Part shown: piece after piece, positions 1 to 8,590 of the stretch
How the letters are laid out: the number at the start of each line of letters is the position of its first letter
Numbering within the stretch: position 1 is the first letter of the stretch
Assembly (NCBI GenBank): GCA_964628055.1
Contig: CAZVNL010000001.1
Coordinates: 1 to 64,000, forward strand
Direction: 5' to 3'
Length of the DNA stretch: 64,000 bases
From: CAZBEL01 sp964628055
GTDB lineage: Bacteria; Fidelibacterota; Marinisomatia; Marinisomatales; TCS56
Program-made: the position numbers and the translations under genes
The notes under the pieces: model-generated
Database searches by the model: none
Told to the model about the DNA's origin: nothing
The model's input: the letters and a program-made list of their open reading frames with translations, nothing else

Positions 1-265
1 GGAACCGTATAGGGAAGGTGGAAACATTTTAGGGACTATTCTAATGCTGCTGCATAACTGCTAACTGGTAGAGTCTATAACCGACACGGAGTAAAAACAA
101 TGGTATTTCCTTCACCCGAATACTCCCTAATTATGTGAGACCCATCACAACAAGTTATCAGGAGGTATTGTAACTTATCATTGGGAGATGGGTTTAACCT
201 CCTTGGTTTGGATCTGATCTTTACCACCCTCCACGACCTATCTCCCTTTTTATATATTCAATTGT

Positions 266-952
266 TTACCCCTTCTGAATTGCTTCTACAGGACAAGGAT
301 CAGGAAACAAGGTCAACAATTCCAGGGCGGTGGAGATTAATTTCTGCGCCCCAGCCTGCTTTAATTCATCGGTGTCACGAAAACCCCACAAAGCTCCCAC
401 CGGAAACATACCAGCCCTTCTGGCCGTGATCATATCAACGGCTGTATCTCCCAAGTAGACGAATTCTGCTGGGGACAAATGTAGCTGTTGCGCGATTTCT
501 AAAGCCACCGCAGGGTCTGGTTTCGGCGGCCAGGGATCTTGTGCACCCGCTACAAAAGCAAAGGAATGCCCGGCTAAAAACTTCTTCACCGATACTTGTA
601 CGACATTATCTGGTTTATTGGATAGCACGGCTGTCTTCACTTTTTTATCGCTGAGTGCAATAAGCAATTCAGGAATTCCGTTATAGGGTCTTGTTTTCTG
701 GTTCCATCGCTGGGCGTATTCGGCTTGCATGTCATCTACACAGGTTTGTAAAAGTGAAGGTGTTAGTTGTTCATCCGGCAAGGCCCTTCTAAGTAATTGT
801 TCTATTCCTTCCCCCACCCACCAGCGATAAGTATCTGGAATGTGTTCAGGAAAACCGTGACGACGCATTACCGCATTGGCGGCAGTAGCGATATCCTCGA
901 TGGTATTCAAAAGCGTACCATCTAGATCGAAAAGTACCCCTCTATAGATCAA
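266..952 (-). CDS. HAD-family phosphatase, phosphoglycolate phosphatase-like
   Basis: A 228-residue HAD hydrolase with all four signature motifs visible: the nucleophile motif DLDGTLLNT near residue 9, the Ser/Thr motif VLSNKPD near 109, a Lys in PPKPDPAVAL near 143, and the acidic motif LGDTAVDM near 167. The alpha-helical cap between motifs I and II is the C1 type found in Gph, PgmB and pyrophosphatases, and the length fits that group. Substrate cannot be read from sequence; phosphoglycolate is the usual one for this subfamily. It follows the BtpA-family gene with a 4-base ATGA overlap, so the two are translationally coupled. No signal peptide, so cytoplasmic. Confidence 0.85.
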   Translation of the reverse strand: MIYRGVLFDLDGTLLNTIEDIATAANAVMRRHGFPEHIPDTYRWWVGEGIEQLLRRALPDEQLTPSLLQTCVDDMQAEYAQRWNQKTRPYNGIPELLIALSDKKVKTAVLSNKPDNVVQVSVKKFLAGHSFAFVAGAQDPWPPKPDPAVALEIAQQLHLSPAEFVYLGDTAVDMITARRAGMFPVGALWGFRDTDELKQAGAQKLISTALELLTLFPDPCPVEAIQKG

Positions 953-1764
953 CAGCGTAGTTCCCGAACCCGGTCTATAAAACGGGCTACCCGGTCATAA
1001 TCAACCCGGTTAAACCATTTTCCCTGCTCCTTAAAGTCAGAACCAACGATCAACCCATCGACCAGGGGTAAATAGTGTTCCACATTTTCCAGGGTGATAC
1101 CAGACCCGACTAATACTGGTAGGCTGGTAGCCTCCTGCACCGTTTGAAGGTCTTCCAATTGGGCTGGTACCCCTGTCATGGTACCGGTAATCACTACTCC
1201 ATCACTGAGAAAAAACTCGGCAGTGCGTGCTGTATCAGCAAGAGAAACATCCTGAGTAATGGCATGGGCTCCGTGCTTTTTCTTAATATCGGTGAAAATG
1301 AGAATATCCTCGCTGTCAATTTGTTTGCGGTAGCGTAAAAGGGCACCGGCATCGGCATCTAATTGACCTTCATCAGCGATGTGGGAAAAGACAAAACCCT
1401 CAGCACGGATGAAATCTAATCCAGCAGCCAGGGCGACCCCCAAGGCTTCTTGATTAGCTCCTGCTAGTATTTGCACACCACAGGGAAGTTTCAACAAGCG
1501 CTTAAATTCATAGCCAATCACCGCTAAAAAAGCCGTCGTTTCCGGTCCGACGGTACGTCGGAGATACGGCCGATCGTGCATGTTTTCGATGAGGATCGCA
1601 TCCACACCAGCTTTAAGGTAGGTATAACCTTCTTCTATTGCGGTAGTGATTACCTTTTTTCTATCGCCTTGATAGCCCGGTGTACCAGGAAGGGCCGCAA
1701 CATGGATCATCCCAATGATAGGTTTATTTTCAGGAAATACTGCGTGAAAGGGAGGGTTCGTCAT
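949..1764 (-). CDS. BtpA/SgcQ family TIM-barrel protein
   Basis: A 271-residue protein of the BtpA family: near the start it has PIIGMIHVAALPGTPGY, then GVDAILIENMHDRPY and, toward the C-terminus, LPVLVGSGITLENVEHYLP, all typical of the family. BtpA was first linked to photosystem I stability in cyanobacteria, and SgcQ is a relative in enterobacterial sugar operons. In non-photosynthetic bacteria the reaction is unknown. The barrel fold and the phosphate-binding style GSG loop suggest a small phosphorylated substrate (inference). It is the first gene of a two-gene unit with the downstream HAD phosphatase, which may act on a related metabolite. Confidence 0.85.
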   Translation of the reverse strand: MTNPPFHAVFPENKPIIGMIHVAALPGTPGYQGDRKKVITTAIEEGYTYLKAGVDAILIENMHDRPYLRRTVGPETTAFLAVIGYEFKRLLKLPCGVQILAGANQEALGVALAAGLDFIRAEGFVFSHIADEGQLDADAGALLRYRKQIDSEDILIFTDIKKKHGAHAITQDVSLADTARTAEFFLSDGVVITGTMTGVPAQLEDLQTVQEATSLPVLVGSGITLENVEHYLPLVDGLIVGSDFKEQGKWFNRVDYDRVARFIDRVRELRC

Positions 1765-2107
1765 TTTTTCTCGAAAAGAAATTAATGGTAATATTAGCCC
1801 TATACCAAGGAGGGAAAAGTGGAATGAGGTTGAAGAAAACCTCTAATTCATTGAACAGGTATGGAGAGATCTGTAGGATTTTACTACTACATTTATCTAT
1901 TGCACTGGGACTACTACGTTTGGAATATAATACGATAGCGTAAGATTCAAACTCCTGATGATTTCTCAACTATGGTATTAAAATAGTATTAAAGGCTTAT
2001 ATTTCGGGTATGCTCAATATTGTCGCGGTCGATTTTTAGAGAATAAATTAGGTAGGTGGAATATTTTCCTTGATAAAAAACCCTCTCAACAAAAGGATAA
2101 TGAATCG
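1765..2107. other. Intergenic stretch without a supported gene
   Basis: This stretch lies between the BtpA-family start and the tRNA-Gly 3' end. Short reading frames cross it, but none has recognisable composition, a convincing ribosome binding site or domain. It is AT-richer than its flanks and presumably holds the promoter of the BtpA/HAD pair. I see no hairpin followed by a T-run. Confidence 0.5.
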
Positions 2108-2180
2108 AGCGAGAGACGGGGCTCGAACCCGCGACAACCACCTTGGCAAGGTGGAGCTCTACCAACTGAGCTACTCTCGC
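2108..2180 (-). tRNA. tRNA-Gly (anticodon GCC)
   Basis: A complete 73-nt cloverleaf on the minus strand. The acceptor stem is GCGAGAG paired with CTCTCGC, the D-arm is GCTC/GAGC, the anticodon stem CCACC/GGTGG encloses loop TTGCCAA with anticodon GCC, and the T-arm carries TTCGAGC. The discriminator base is U. The 3' CCA is not encoded; the next bases read CGA, so CCA must be added by the nucleotidyltransferase. It lies 47 nt downstream of the MauE/DoxX gene on the same strand. Confidence 0.95.
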
Positions 2181-2227
2181 AATAATGTCCTTTTTAACGC
2201 TGGTAGGCCTCTAAAAGTGGCTCAAAT

Positions 2228-2695
2228 TTACGGGTTTAGGGTAGAATCGGCAATCTTGGATTTCGGAAAGAATTCCCATTTTCGTTCCTTCCGGAATAAG
2301 ATCAATAGTGTCAGACACAAGTATAGGAGGTCTTCCACTATTTTTTTAAGCCCGATTTTCTCCCCCGGTGAACTTACTTTGAAACACCCGCACTCAATAT
2401 CGATTCCCCGCAACAAAGCCTGAGAAATGGCTAAGATGAAAACGGCCAATAAAACAGCACTCAGCAAAGCAGCACCGTCGATCATTATACCAAATATTAG
2501 ACATATTCCAGTCAACAACTCTAACCAGGGTAATGATAATCCCAATAAGTTCTCCAATCCCCAGGGTAAAACGTGGTAGTTACCAATGGCCTTAGCAAAA
2601 TCACCGGGATGGGTAATCTTATCCAAACTGGCGTAAATGAAAATTATGCCCACTATTAGGCGTGCTAATAAAACTAATTGAGTTCTGAGATTCAC
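2228..2695 (-). CDS. MauE/DoxX-family membrane protein
   Basis: A four-helix integral membrane protein of the MauE/DoxX superfamily. It has the family opening LVLLARLIVGIIFIYASLDKI, then KAIGNYHVLPWGL and a helix LPWLELLTGICLIFG, followed by ECGCF near two thirds of the length. Such proteins are linked to disulfide and thiol-redox or sulfur chemistry in the envelope. I choose the GTG at 2695, which forms a GTGA overlap with the rhodanese stop codon and gives 155 residues beginning right before the first helix. An ATG at 2734 would add 13 residues inside the rhodanese gene. It is the third gene of a coupled unit with the selenoprotein candidate and the rhodanese, which supports a shared redox role (inference). 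Confidence 0.75.
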   Translation of the reverse strand: MNLRTQLVLLARLIVGIIFIYASLDKITHPGDFAKAIGNYHVLPWGLENLLGLSLPWLELLTGICLIFGIMIDGAALLSAVLLAVFILAISQALLRGIDIECGCFKVSSPGEKIGLKKIVEDLLYLCLTLLILFRKERKWEFFPKSKIADSTLNP

Positions 2696-3165
2696 GGTTC
2701 TACCGGGTAATTGGCTTTGGTCCAGTCCAGCCACCCCCCCTTGAAAACGTAGAGATTGGTGAACCCTTCATTCTGCAGGTCATAAGCTAAGTCCTCGCTA
2801 TCCCCACAACCATCATTACTACAATACACCACGATGGCCGTTGTCCGTCCCTGTAGTGAATCCAGCTTAAAGACCAGTTCCAGGAAGTTAGGATTGCTCC
2901 ACGCCCCGGCAATATGGCCTTCTTGATAATATTCTATCTCCCGAGCATCCACGAATAGGGTCCCATGATCAAAAAGGTCCTTGGCTTGTTCCAGGGTAAT
3001 GGCCTGGAGACGCGGGGATTCCTCTATTAACGTGACCGTCTCCGCCGCGGGTAATTGCTGCGCTAGTAACGGAAGTGCCGGGTCGCGTATTATGTTGGAA
3101 CCCAATCCTAAAACTATGGAGAGGATAATTAACAGTAACGCTTGATTAAGAGGTAAACGAAGCAT
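2692..3165 (-). CDS. Membrane-anchored rhodanese-like protein
   Basis: A 157-residue protein with one N-terminal membrane segment (about residues 8-24) followed by a single rhodanese domain. The domain shows FVDAREIEYYQEGHIAGA, the active-site loop YCSNDGCGDS with the persulfide-accepting Cys, and FKGGWLDWTKANYP at the end. The second Cys of the CxxxxC arrangement could form a disulfide with the catalytic one. The domain should face the periplasm. Start and stop codons are coupled to both neighbours: a TAATG with the upstream metallophosphatase and a GTGA with the downstream MauE gene. A sulfur- or selenium-relay function with those neighbours is inference. Confidence 0.85.
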   Translation of the reverse strand: MLRLPLNQALLLIILSIVLGLGSNIIRDPALPLLAQQLPAAETVTLIEESPRLQAITLEQAKDLFDHGTLFVDAREIEYYQEGHIAGAWSNPNFLELVFKLDSLQGRTTAIVVYCSNDGCGDSEDLAYDLQNEGFTNLYVFKGGWLDWTKANYPVEP

Positions 3166-4376
3166 TACTCGATCGATGGTAGCTTCACGGTTTTCTTACT
3201 TCTTTTCGGGTTAAAAGATTTGAACACCCGGGATTTCTTGGGTTTGACTTTTTCGCACTCCGCTAAAACGGTATCTACATGGGCCAGCATTTCGGGTTCG
3301 TCCTTGATCTTTTTGGAAAGGGCTATACTGGTAAACAGGGAACGGTTGGTAGCGGATTGCAATTCCTTTTCTAACTTAACCTTATCTTCACGGTAACGGG
3401 CAATCATTTTCAATAGATTGGGTTTTGCGGCATAAATTTCTTCCAGAGTTTTGTCGGGATCCCTTTTCTGGAGGCTCGCCAGGCGGCGATCAATAACGTT
3501 TAAACGCGCCTTGATACGTGAAATGTCCGCGATCCCCGAATCGGGGTTCAAGATAGTGAGATCCACTCGGGACAGGTATTTTCCCTGGTTCCCACTAGCA
3601 TAGACCAACGGTCCTTCGTCTAACTGGTTGGTTCCCGGTCGGGTGCGATAGGTAGTCCGGCTGGTAAAGATATAATCAGCGTCGGCAAAGGCATTGGTGA
3701 TATTTTCCACCTGCGATCGCTTTACATTCACCAACATGACAATGATATCAGTTTGGAGTTTCAATTCCTCAATCAATTGTTTACCAGTTTCGATAATATC
3801 TTTGGATTTGAGTTCTTTCGCTGTGGGAGGCAGCAGATCGGTCAAGCCAATGATCCCCACCCGTAGGCCACCTTTGGCTATAATTTTATAGGCCGGAAAA
3901 ACCAGTTCGCCCGTTGTGGCGTCGATGAGGTTAGCAGAAATGTAAGGCAGAGTTAAAGAATCAGCTAACTGTCGTAAATATTCATATCCTTTAGCCAGGT
4001 CAAAGCCCCCTACATTCAGAACGTCCGCCCCAAATTTCTGAAAACCGTAAGCAATAGCTTCGGCCTTTAATCGGCTTTCCGCTTCGGTTTCTTTAGTGAG
4101 CACAAAGGTGCTGAATAAGGCATCGCCAGCATCTAAAATCAAAGGATCGACTCCCGCTTCGCGAACTTCCTTAATATAGGTGGCTTTTCTGGGCAGACCG
4201 CCCAGGGGATTTCGCTTTCACCCACAGGGGTCGATCTGTCCCCGGACGTTGGCCGTCACTAAAAAGATGACTTGGCCTTTTCCCTGCTTTGATTGGGCAC
4301 AGGCATTGACTGTTACCAGCAATCCCAACATGAAGAATATATTAACCAGAATAAATAGGATTCCCTTCGTCTTCAT
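3165..4376 (-). CDS. UshA-like metallophosphatase, probable selenoprotein (in-frame UGA)
   Basis: Reading from the ATG at 4376 gives 403 residues if the single in-frame TGA at 4218-4220 is decoded as selenocysteine (residue 53). Before it lies a lipoprotein-like signal ending VNAC, then ANVRGQIDPCG; after it come KRNPLGGLPRKATYIKE and the metal-site motif ILDAGDALF. Homologous metallophosphatases carry the motif PCGC followed by GGLARR, so the UGA falls exactly where the family has Cys, giving C51-G-U53. Both sides share one frame, with no other stop. The C-terminal third (from about residue 280) is a charged coiled coil. A conventional call would begin at a TTG at 4142 and lose the lipoprotein signal and the first conserved motif. 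The gene sits 28 nt after the SUI1 homologue and is coupled by TAATG to the rhodanese. The alternative is a nonsense-mutated pseudogene. Confidence 0.75.
4189..4205 (-). promoter_or_regulatory. Candidate bacterial SECIS hairpin
   Basis: On the mRNA strand, 12 nt after the in-frame UGA, a perfect 6-bp stem CUGGGC/GCCCAG closes a 5-nt loop GGUCU. The loop begins 19 nt after the UGA, within the spacing known for bacterial SECIS elements, and has G in its first two positions as SelB requires. GGUCU is also in the apical loop of the E. coli fdhF SECIS (from memory). The bulged U of the E. coli element is not evident here, which is the main caveat. Confidence 0.65.
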
Positions 4377-4404
4377 TGTTCCCTACCGTTACCTTTCTAA
4401 ATGG

Positions 4405-4734
4405 TTAACCACCGCTTATTTTCACATTATATTTTTTTGAAGCCAAAAGGTTCAGTACTTTTTTACGTTGGTCGCCCTGAATAAGAATTTCGCCACCTTT
4501 TACCGAGCCCCCCACCCCACAATGAACCTTTAACATCTTACCCAAGGCTTTCAAGTCGGCGTCTTTCCCCTGGAACCCCCGCACAACCGTTACTACTTTT
4601 CCGCCACCTTTCCGCTCTAACCACACACGCAACTGTTGTTGCTCAGGTGGAGGTGTCGGTTCTTCATCGGTCCTTTTTTCAAGTAATCGGGTGTCGGTGG
4701 AGTACACTAAGGTTGTTCGTTCTTCTGGTTTCAT
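4405..4734 (-). CDS. SUI1/eIF1 (YciH) family translation factor homologue
   Basis: A 109-residue protein with a variable, Pro- and Glu-rich N-terminus (residues 1-35) and a SUI1 domain over residues 35-107. The core reads GGGKVVTVVRGFQG, then LKALGKMLKVHCGVGGSVK and GEILIQGDQRKKVLNLL, the canonical eIF1 signature. Bacterial YciH proteins bind the small ribosomal subunit and affect start-site fidelity; their role outside E. coli is poorly known. It is the first gene of a likely unit with the selenoprotein candidate (28-nt gap). Cytoplasmic. Confidence 0.9.
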   Translation of the reverse strand: MKPEERTTLVYSTDTRLLEKRTDEEPTPPPEQQQLRVWLERKGGGKVVTVVRGFQGKDADLKALGKMLKVHCGVGGSVKGGEILIQGDQRKKVLNLLASKKYNVKISGG

Positions 4735-4824
4735 CTACCAATCCATTATCTTGTAAAGGTACAGAAAATAAGTCTTTTCAACGGTTGGTATGAAAATATT
4801 TCACCGCTATTTGCCAACTCTGTT

Positions 4825-6630
4825 TCATAACGGTTCCCAGACATGCTGAATTAACCAAGTGCGAGCTGCGTCCTCCCTACGGGAATTAATGAGCCAAGCA
4901 AATCGATCTTTTTTCCGAACAGTTAAAGTATCACTCACGGGGAAGATTTGCTCCCCTCGCTGGCAAACCAAGGGAAGTAGAACATGTTCCCGATTGGCTT
5001 TAAGCAGGGTACTAACAGATTGCCGATCTCCGTGATACGTCCACCATGCCACCTGAGCCTCCTGGCGGCGCAGACGAACCATCCACAACTCCGGATCGAA
5101 AGGACGGCCAAAGGGAATCGTCCCCCCTAAGGCGTGCACCATGGCTGTGGTAGTCCCTTCCTCCCCGCTCTTGATTCCTACGAACAGGTTTTTTACCCGT
5201 CCTTCTGTTTTGGCATTTTTAGCAAATAACAGGTTAACCTCCTCGTTGGGAGTGAGAGCTAAGATACCCCGCCGCGTGTCAATCTCCGCTCGCAGCAATA
5301 CGTTGGTTTCTAGGCCATTGCCATAAATGACCTTCAAACCTTCCTTTTCGGCTAATTGACAGGCTACCGGGTTAGCGTCGATGCACACCACATCCTCCTC
5401 TTTTTCCTGTAATAACCGCGCCACCAAGCGCGCCAGTTCATGAGCCCCTAATACAACCCATCCAGCATCCTGTTGCCTTCGAAGATCCAACCCCCGGGCC
5501 ACTAAACCTCCGGTAAGGCCGGCAAACAAAACCGTAATCGTGATTACTAAAAATACTAACGCCTGTAAAGATTCCCCGTTGAACCCCTGCTGGTTTAGTT
5601 CGATGGCAAACAGGGAGGCCACGGCAGCGGCGACGATCCCCCGGGGCGCAATCCAGGATAAGAGTACCTTTTGTCGCAGATTGAGTTTCGATCCGTGGGT
5701 AGCTAACATTACGTTTATAGGACGAACGACGACCATGATGCCAATTACTGTGGCGAATCCCCGCCATCCCAACGCTTTTACATCCGATAAATGCACATCC
5801 GCAGCCAGCAGGATAAACAACATACCCACAAAAAGAACAGTCAATTGCTCTTTAAAATCCATAAGCTCCCGCTGAACGACCGTCTTGGAATTCCCCACCA
5901 CCATCCCTGCTACCGTAACGGCAACAATGCCACTCTCTGAGGAGAGTACGTTAGATATTTGAAACAGTGCCAAGACTAAGGAAAGGGTGAATACATTCTC
6001 CAGGCCTTCCGGGACGAGATTCCGGAAGCGTAGAATCCGGGCCAAGAGCCACCCTCCCGCTCCACCGATGAGTGTACCGCTTACCAGGCGAATCACGATC
6101 TGTCCAGCACCTAAAATAACGTTCCATCCTGAAGGACGTAAGGCAATTTCCAGGGCTACTACGGCGATGATGGCCCCAATGGCATCCAATAAAATCCCTT
6201 CTGCTTCCAGAATAGTAGAGACGGAACGTTTTAATTTAATCCGCCGTAACAAGGGCGTTATGACGGTGGGGCCAGTGACAATGATGATAGTCCCAAAGAG
6301 GATGGCCTGCCGCCAGTCCCAGGGAAGAAGTACTTTTGCCATTAACGTGCCCCCCATGGTAGTCACCAAAGTTCCCACAGTGATCAATTGGCGGATAACA
6401 CGCCCTTCCCGCTTGATTCGCTGAGGACGGAGATTCATTCCCCCCTCAAAAAGGATTACTGCCACGGCAAAGCCTACCAACAGAGGCAGGGCGGAACCCA
6501 AACTGGCCGGATAAATGATCCCGAAGACATCAGGACCCAGCAGGACACCTATTATGAGCAAAAGGACGATTCCTGGTAGACGGATATGCCGGGCCACGGC
6601 CTGGGCCACCATACCAGCGACCAAAGCCAA
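4825..6630 (-). CDS. CPA1-type Na+/H+ antiporter with TrkA-N domain
   Basis: A 601-residue transporter: about twelve membrane helices (residues 1-385) carrying the NhaP-type motifs LPGIVLLLIIGVLLGP, TGPTVITPLL and LEAEGILLDAIGAI, then a Rossmann-like TrkA-N domain (WVVLGAHELARLVARLL, about 392-500) and a C-terminal extension. It should exchange Na+ or K+ for H+ across the inner membrane, with nucleotide or redox sensing by the TrkA-N part. The listed TTG start at 6630 leaves helix 1 short and has no ribosome binding site. In frame 30 nt upstream, an ATA at 6660 sits 8 nt after a strong GGAGGAAGGAAAGG and would restore the usual N-terminus, so the real start may be the rare AUA. Confidence 0.85.
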   Translation of the reverse strand: MALVAGMVAQAVARHIRLPGIVLLLIIGVLLGPDVFGIIYPASLGSALPLLVGFAVAVILFEGGMNLRPQRIKREGRVIRQLITVGTLVTTMGGTLMAKVLLPWDWRQAILFGTIIIVTGPTVITPLLRRIKLKRSVSTILEAEGILLDAIGAIIAVVALEIALRPSGWNVILGAGQIVIRLVSGTLIGGAGGWLLARILRFRNLVPEGLENVFTLSLVLALFQISNVLSSESGIVAVTVAGMVVGNSKTVVQRELMDFKEQLTVLFVGMLFILLAADVHLSDVKALGWRGFATVIGIMVVVRPINVMLATHGSKLNLRQKVLLSWIAPRGIVAAAVASLFAIELNQQGFNGESLQALVFLVITITVLFAGLTGGLVARGLDLRRQQDAGWVVLGAHELARLVARLLQEKEEDVVCIDANPVACQLAEKEGLKVIYGNGLETNVLLRAEIDTRRGILALTPNEEVNLLFAKNAKTEGRVKNLFVGIKSGEEGTTTAMVHALGGTIPFGRPFDPELWMVRLRRQEAQVAWWTYHGDRQSVSTLLKANREHVLLPLVCQRGEQIFPVSDTLTVRKKDRFAWLINSRREDAARTWLIQHVWEPL

Positions 6631-6684
6631 AGCAATGGTTAAAGCAGGATTAGTGGTTATGGGAAATACCTTTCCTTCCTCCGA

Positions 6685-8478
6685 CTATTTCATCAAGACC
6701 ACTTTCCGAACCTGCCATTGAGTAGCGGTGGACAACCGAATTAAATACACTCCAGCAGCCACTTCCTGGTCCTCATCATTGCGGCCGTCCCACCGTAGCG
6801 TGTTATTCCCGTGAACGGATTTACTTGTTAAAATGGTCCTCACCTGAACCCCCGTAAGGTCGTAAATCACTAAAGAGATCCTCGTGGGAACAGCCGTATA
6901 AAAACGAATAGTCGTCCCGCTGTTGAATGGATTAGGGTAGGCCTCATGCAATTTAATTCGTGTGGGTAGATCAGATTTCTCTCGATCAATAGAAACAGAA
7001 TGAACGGCTGATAGATCAACAACTCGCGGCAAGTGGTCAGAAGCGAGGTTTGTGTCTTCCGCTTCCAAGTTCAGGTTTTGTAGCTCGGCTACTGGCAATG
7101 CCAGGGTATTTAGAACGAAATGATTGCCCAACTCCAGTATGCTGTTGCTGTAGAGGATGTAGTCTAATTTCCCCGGACTGAAAGAACTGCCATCATTCCG
7201 CCAGGTGTACCCCATGCGAAGGTGAGTGTGGCGTGAAAAGAGATCCGCAAGGGGCGTCTCATCCCAGTCCCAGAAGAAATCTGCACCATACTGACTTTCA
7301 TTTACAATATCACCGGCGGTAAGGGTAATGAGTTGTTGACGCTCCCCCACAAGGTTAAAATCACCCACATGGACGATGGGGGTTTCGTTAGGCAGGGAAA
7401 AAGGCCCCACGCCATTCACACGCCAATCGCGCATTATGGCTGTTAACTGATCGGCATCCTCTTGACGGCTGGCATCGTTTTGACAGCAGGCCAGATGGGA
7501 ATTAAAGACTAACAATGGTGCGCTTAAACGATCTCCCGTATTCAGTAGAACAACCATCGTCCGCTCGGAAGCGGTGAGGACCGCCTCCTGCAAAATAGGG
7601 AACCGGGAAATGACAAAATTTCCGTGATAAAGACCGCTAATATACCAGGTAACCCCTGGAAACCAGCTCTGGAAAAGACTGGCTACGGGAGCCGTGTCAG
7701 CATAGTGTTCCTGGACAGCAACGACGTCCGGATCGATGGCCGTCAGAATTCGTTGAAATCGGTCCTGGCGTGTCGAATCTAATAGTCCACCATACAGCGT
7801 GTTATAGGTAACTAATCGCAAGTGTTGGGTGTTGAAACGCGTAAGGGGAATTGGGTCGGGTGGTGGCACTGGCGTTTGGTCTCGAATAAAAGTTACTGTT
7901 TCCCCGGGAGCGGGAAGGCCGTCACCACCAGTAACCGTCTCCTGCCAGTAGAGTTGAATGGTATCGGCCACGCTATTACCATAGGCCAGATTCAGGCTGA
8001 TCTCAAAAGCCGTACTCGTAATGGTGGGAGCCATACGCAGTGTAATGTCATTTTGCCCAATGGATTGAGAACCGCTGGTTGCGTACCATGTTCCGCTTCG
8101 GCAACCAAAGCACCATTCAAAATCCACACCCATTCCTTGGAGGGCTATGCCGGTCGTACTGTTATTGTCTACGTCAATGTACAACCGTAGGTCGTTGTTG
8201 TTCTGTAAGAGATGTTCCCCATCTTCGAAAGTTAGATAAAGGAGCAACGTCGTCCCGTCGTTGGTCACCTTCAGGATTCCGAAATCAGCCTGGTTGCCGT
8301 CCCCCGTGGCATCGGTATAAGCTATGGGAACGCTCTCCCAGTCATCAAACAGACCATCGATGGTAATAGGAACAGCAGCAAAAAGTATGACCTGGGATAG
8401 AAACAAGATCATTTTCAGAATCAAATTGTTGGTAATAGCGGGAGCATGAACGGAACGGTCTTGAGGATGTTGTTTCAT
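6685..8478 (-). CDS. Secreted endonuclease/exonuclease/phosphatase-family protein with FlgD-like sorting domain
   Basis: A 597-residue exported protein in three parts. After a hydrophobic N-terminus (residues 22-35) a beta-rich domain (about 36-195) begins ITIDGLFDDWESV and resembles DOMON/CBM9-like modules. Residues 215-495 are an EEP nuclease or phosphatase with TYNTLYGG, AVQEHY (metal-binding Glu), HVGDFNLVG and SDHLPRVVD (catalytic Asp-His). The last 90 residues start YPNPFNSGTTIRF and end GVYLIRL...VRKVVLMK, the FlgD-like Ig fold used as a C-terminal secretion signal in FCB bacteria. It is likely an extracellular nuclease or phosphodiesterase scavenging DNA or phosphate (inference). It lies just upstream of the antiporter on the same strand. 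Confidence 0.85.
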   Translation of the reverse strand: MKQHPQDRSVHAPAITNNLILKMILFLSQVILFAAVPITIDGLFDDWESVPIAYTDATGDGNQADFGILKVTNDGTTLLLYLTFEDGEHLLQNNNDLRLYIDVDNNSTTGIALQGMGVDFEWCFGCRSGTWYATSGSQSIGQNDITLRMAPTITSTAFEISLNLAYGNSVADTIQLYWQETVTGGDGLPAPGETVTFIRDQTPVPPPDPIPLTRFNTQHLRLVTYNTLYGGLLDSTRQDRFQRILTAIDPDVVAVQEHYADTAPVASLFQSWFPGVTWYISGLYHGNFVISRFPILQEAVLTASERTMVVLLNTGDRLSAPLLVFNSHLACCQNDASRQEDADQLTAIMRDWRVNGVGPFSLPNETPIVHVGDFNLVGERQQLITLTAGDIVNESQYGADFFWDWDETPLADLFSRHTHLRMGYTWRNDGSSFSPGKLDYILYSNSILELGNHFVLNTLALPVAELQNLNLEAEDTNLASDHLPRVVDLSAVHSVSIDREKSDLPTRIKLHEAYPNPFNSGTTIRFYTAVPTRISLVIYDLTGVQVRTILTSKSVHGNNTLRWDGRNDEDQEVAAGVYLIRLSTATQWQVRKVVLMK

Positions 8479-8590
8479 AAAACAGTAAACGTTCCGAAAA
8501 GGAAAGAATTAGGGCGATAACAGTTTTCATCAATAGAGAAGAATAATACCAAGCCAGGGAGAAAGAGGCTAAGGGTTCTTGCGAACGTGT

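Noticed and set aside
181..429. Plus-strand 82-codon frame near the window start
   Set aside because: It runs into the antisense of the HAD gene, and has no domain or ribosome binding site.
1730..1969. Minus-strand 79-codon frame upstream of the BtpA gene
   Set aside because: It overlaps the BtpA start, and its composition is not protein-like.
2070..2423. Plus-strand 117-codon frame
   Set aside because: It runs antisense through the tRNA-Gly and the MauE gene.
3165..4142. Metallophosphatase as a 325-residue protein starting at TTG 4142
   Set aside because: The frame upstream holds a lipoprotein signal and the first conserved motif, broken only by a TGA with a SECIS-like hairpin, and a TTG start here has no ribosome binding site.
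5987..6424. Long plus-strand frame antisense to the antiporter
   Set aside because: It is rich in Arg, Pro and Met with no domain; a shadow of the real gene.
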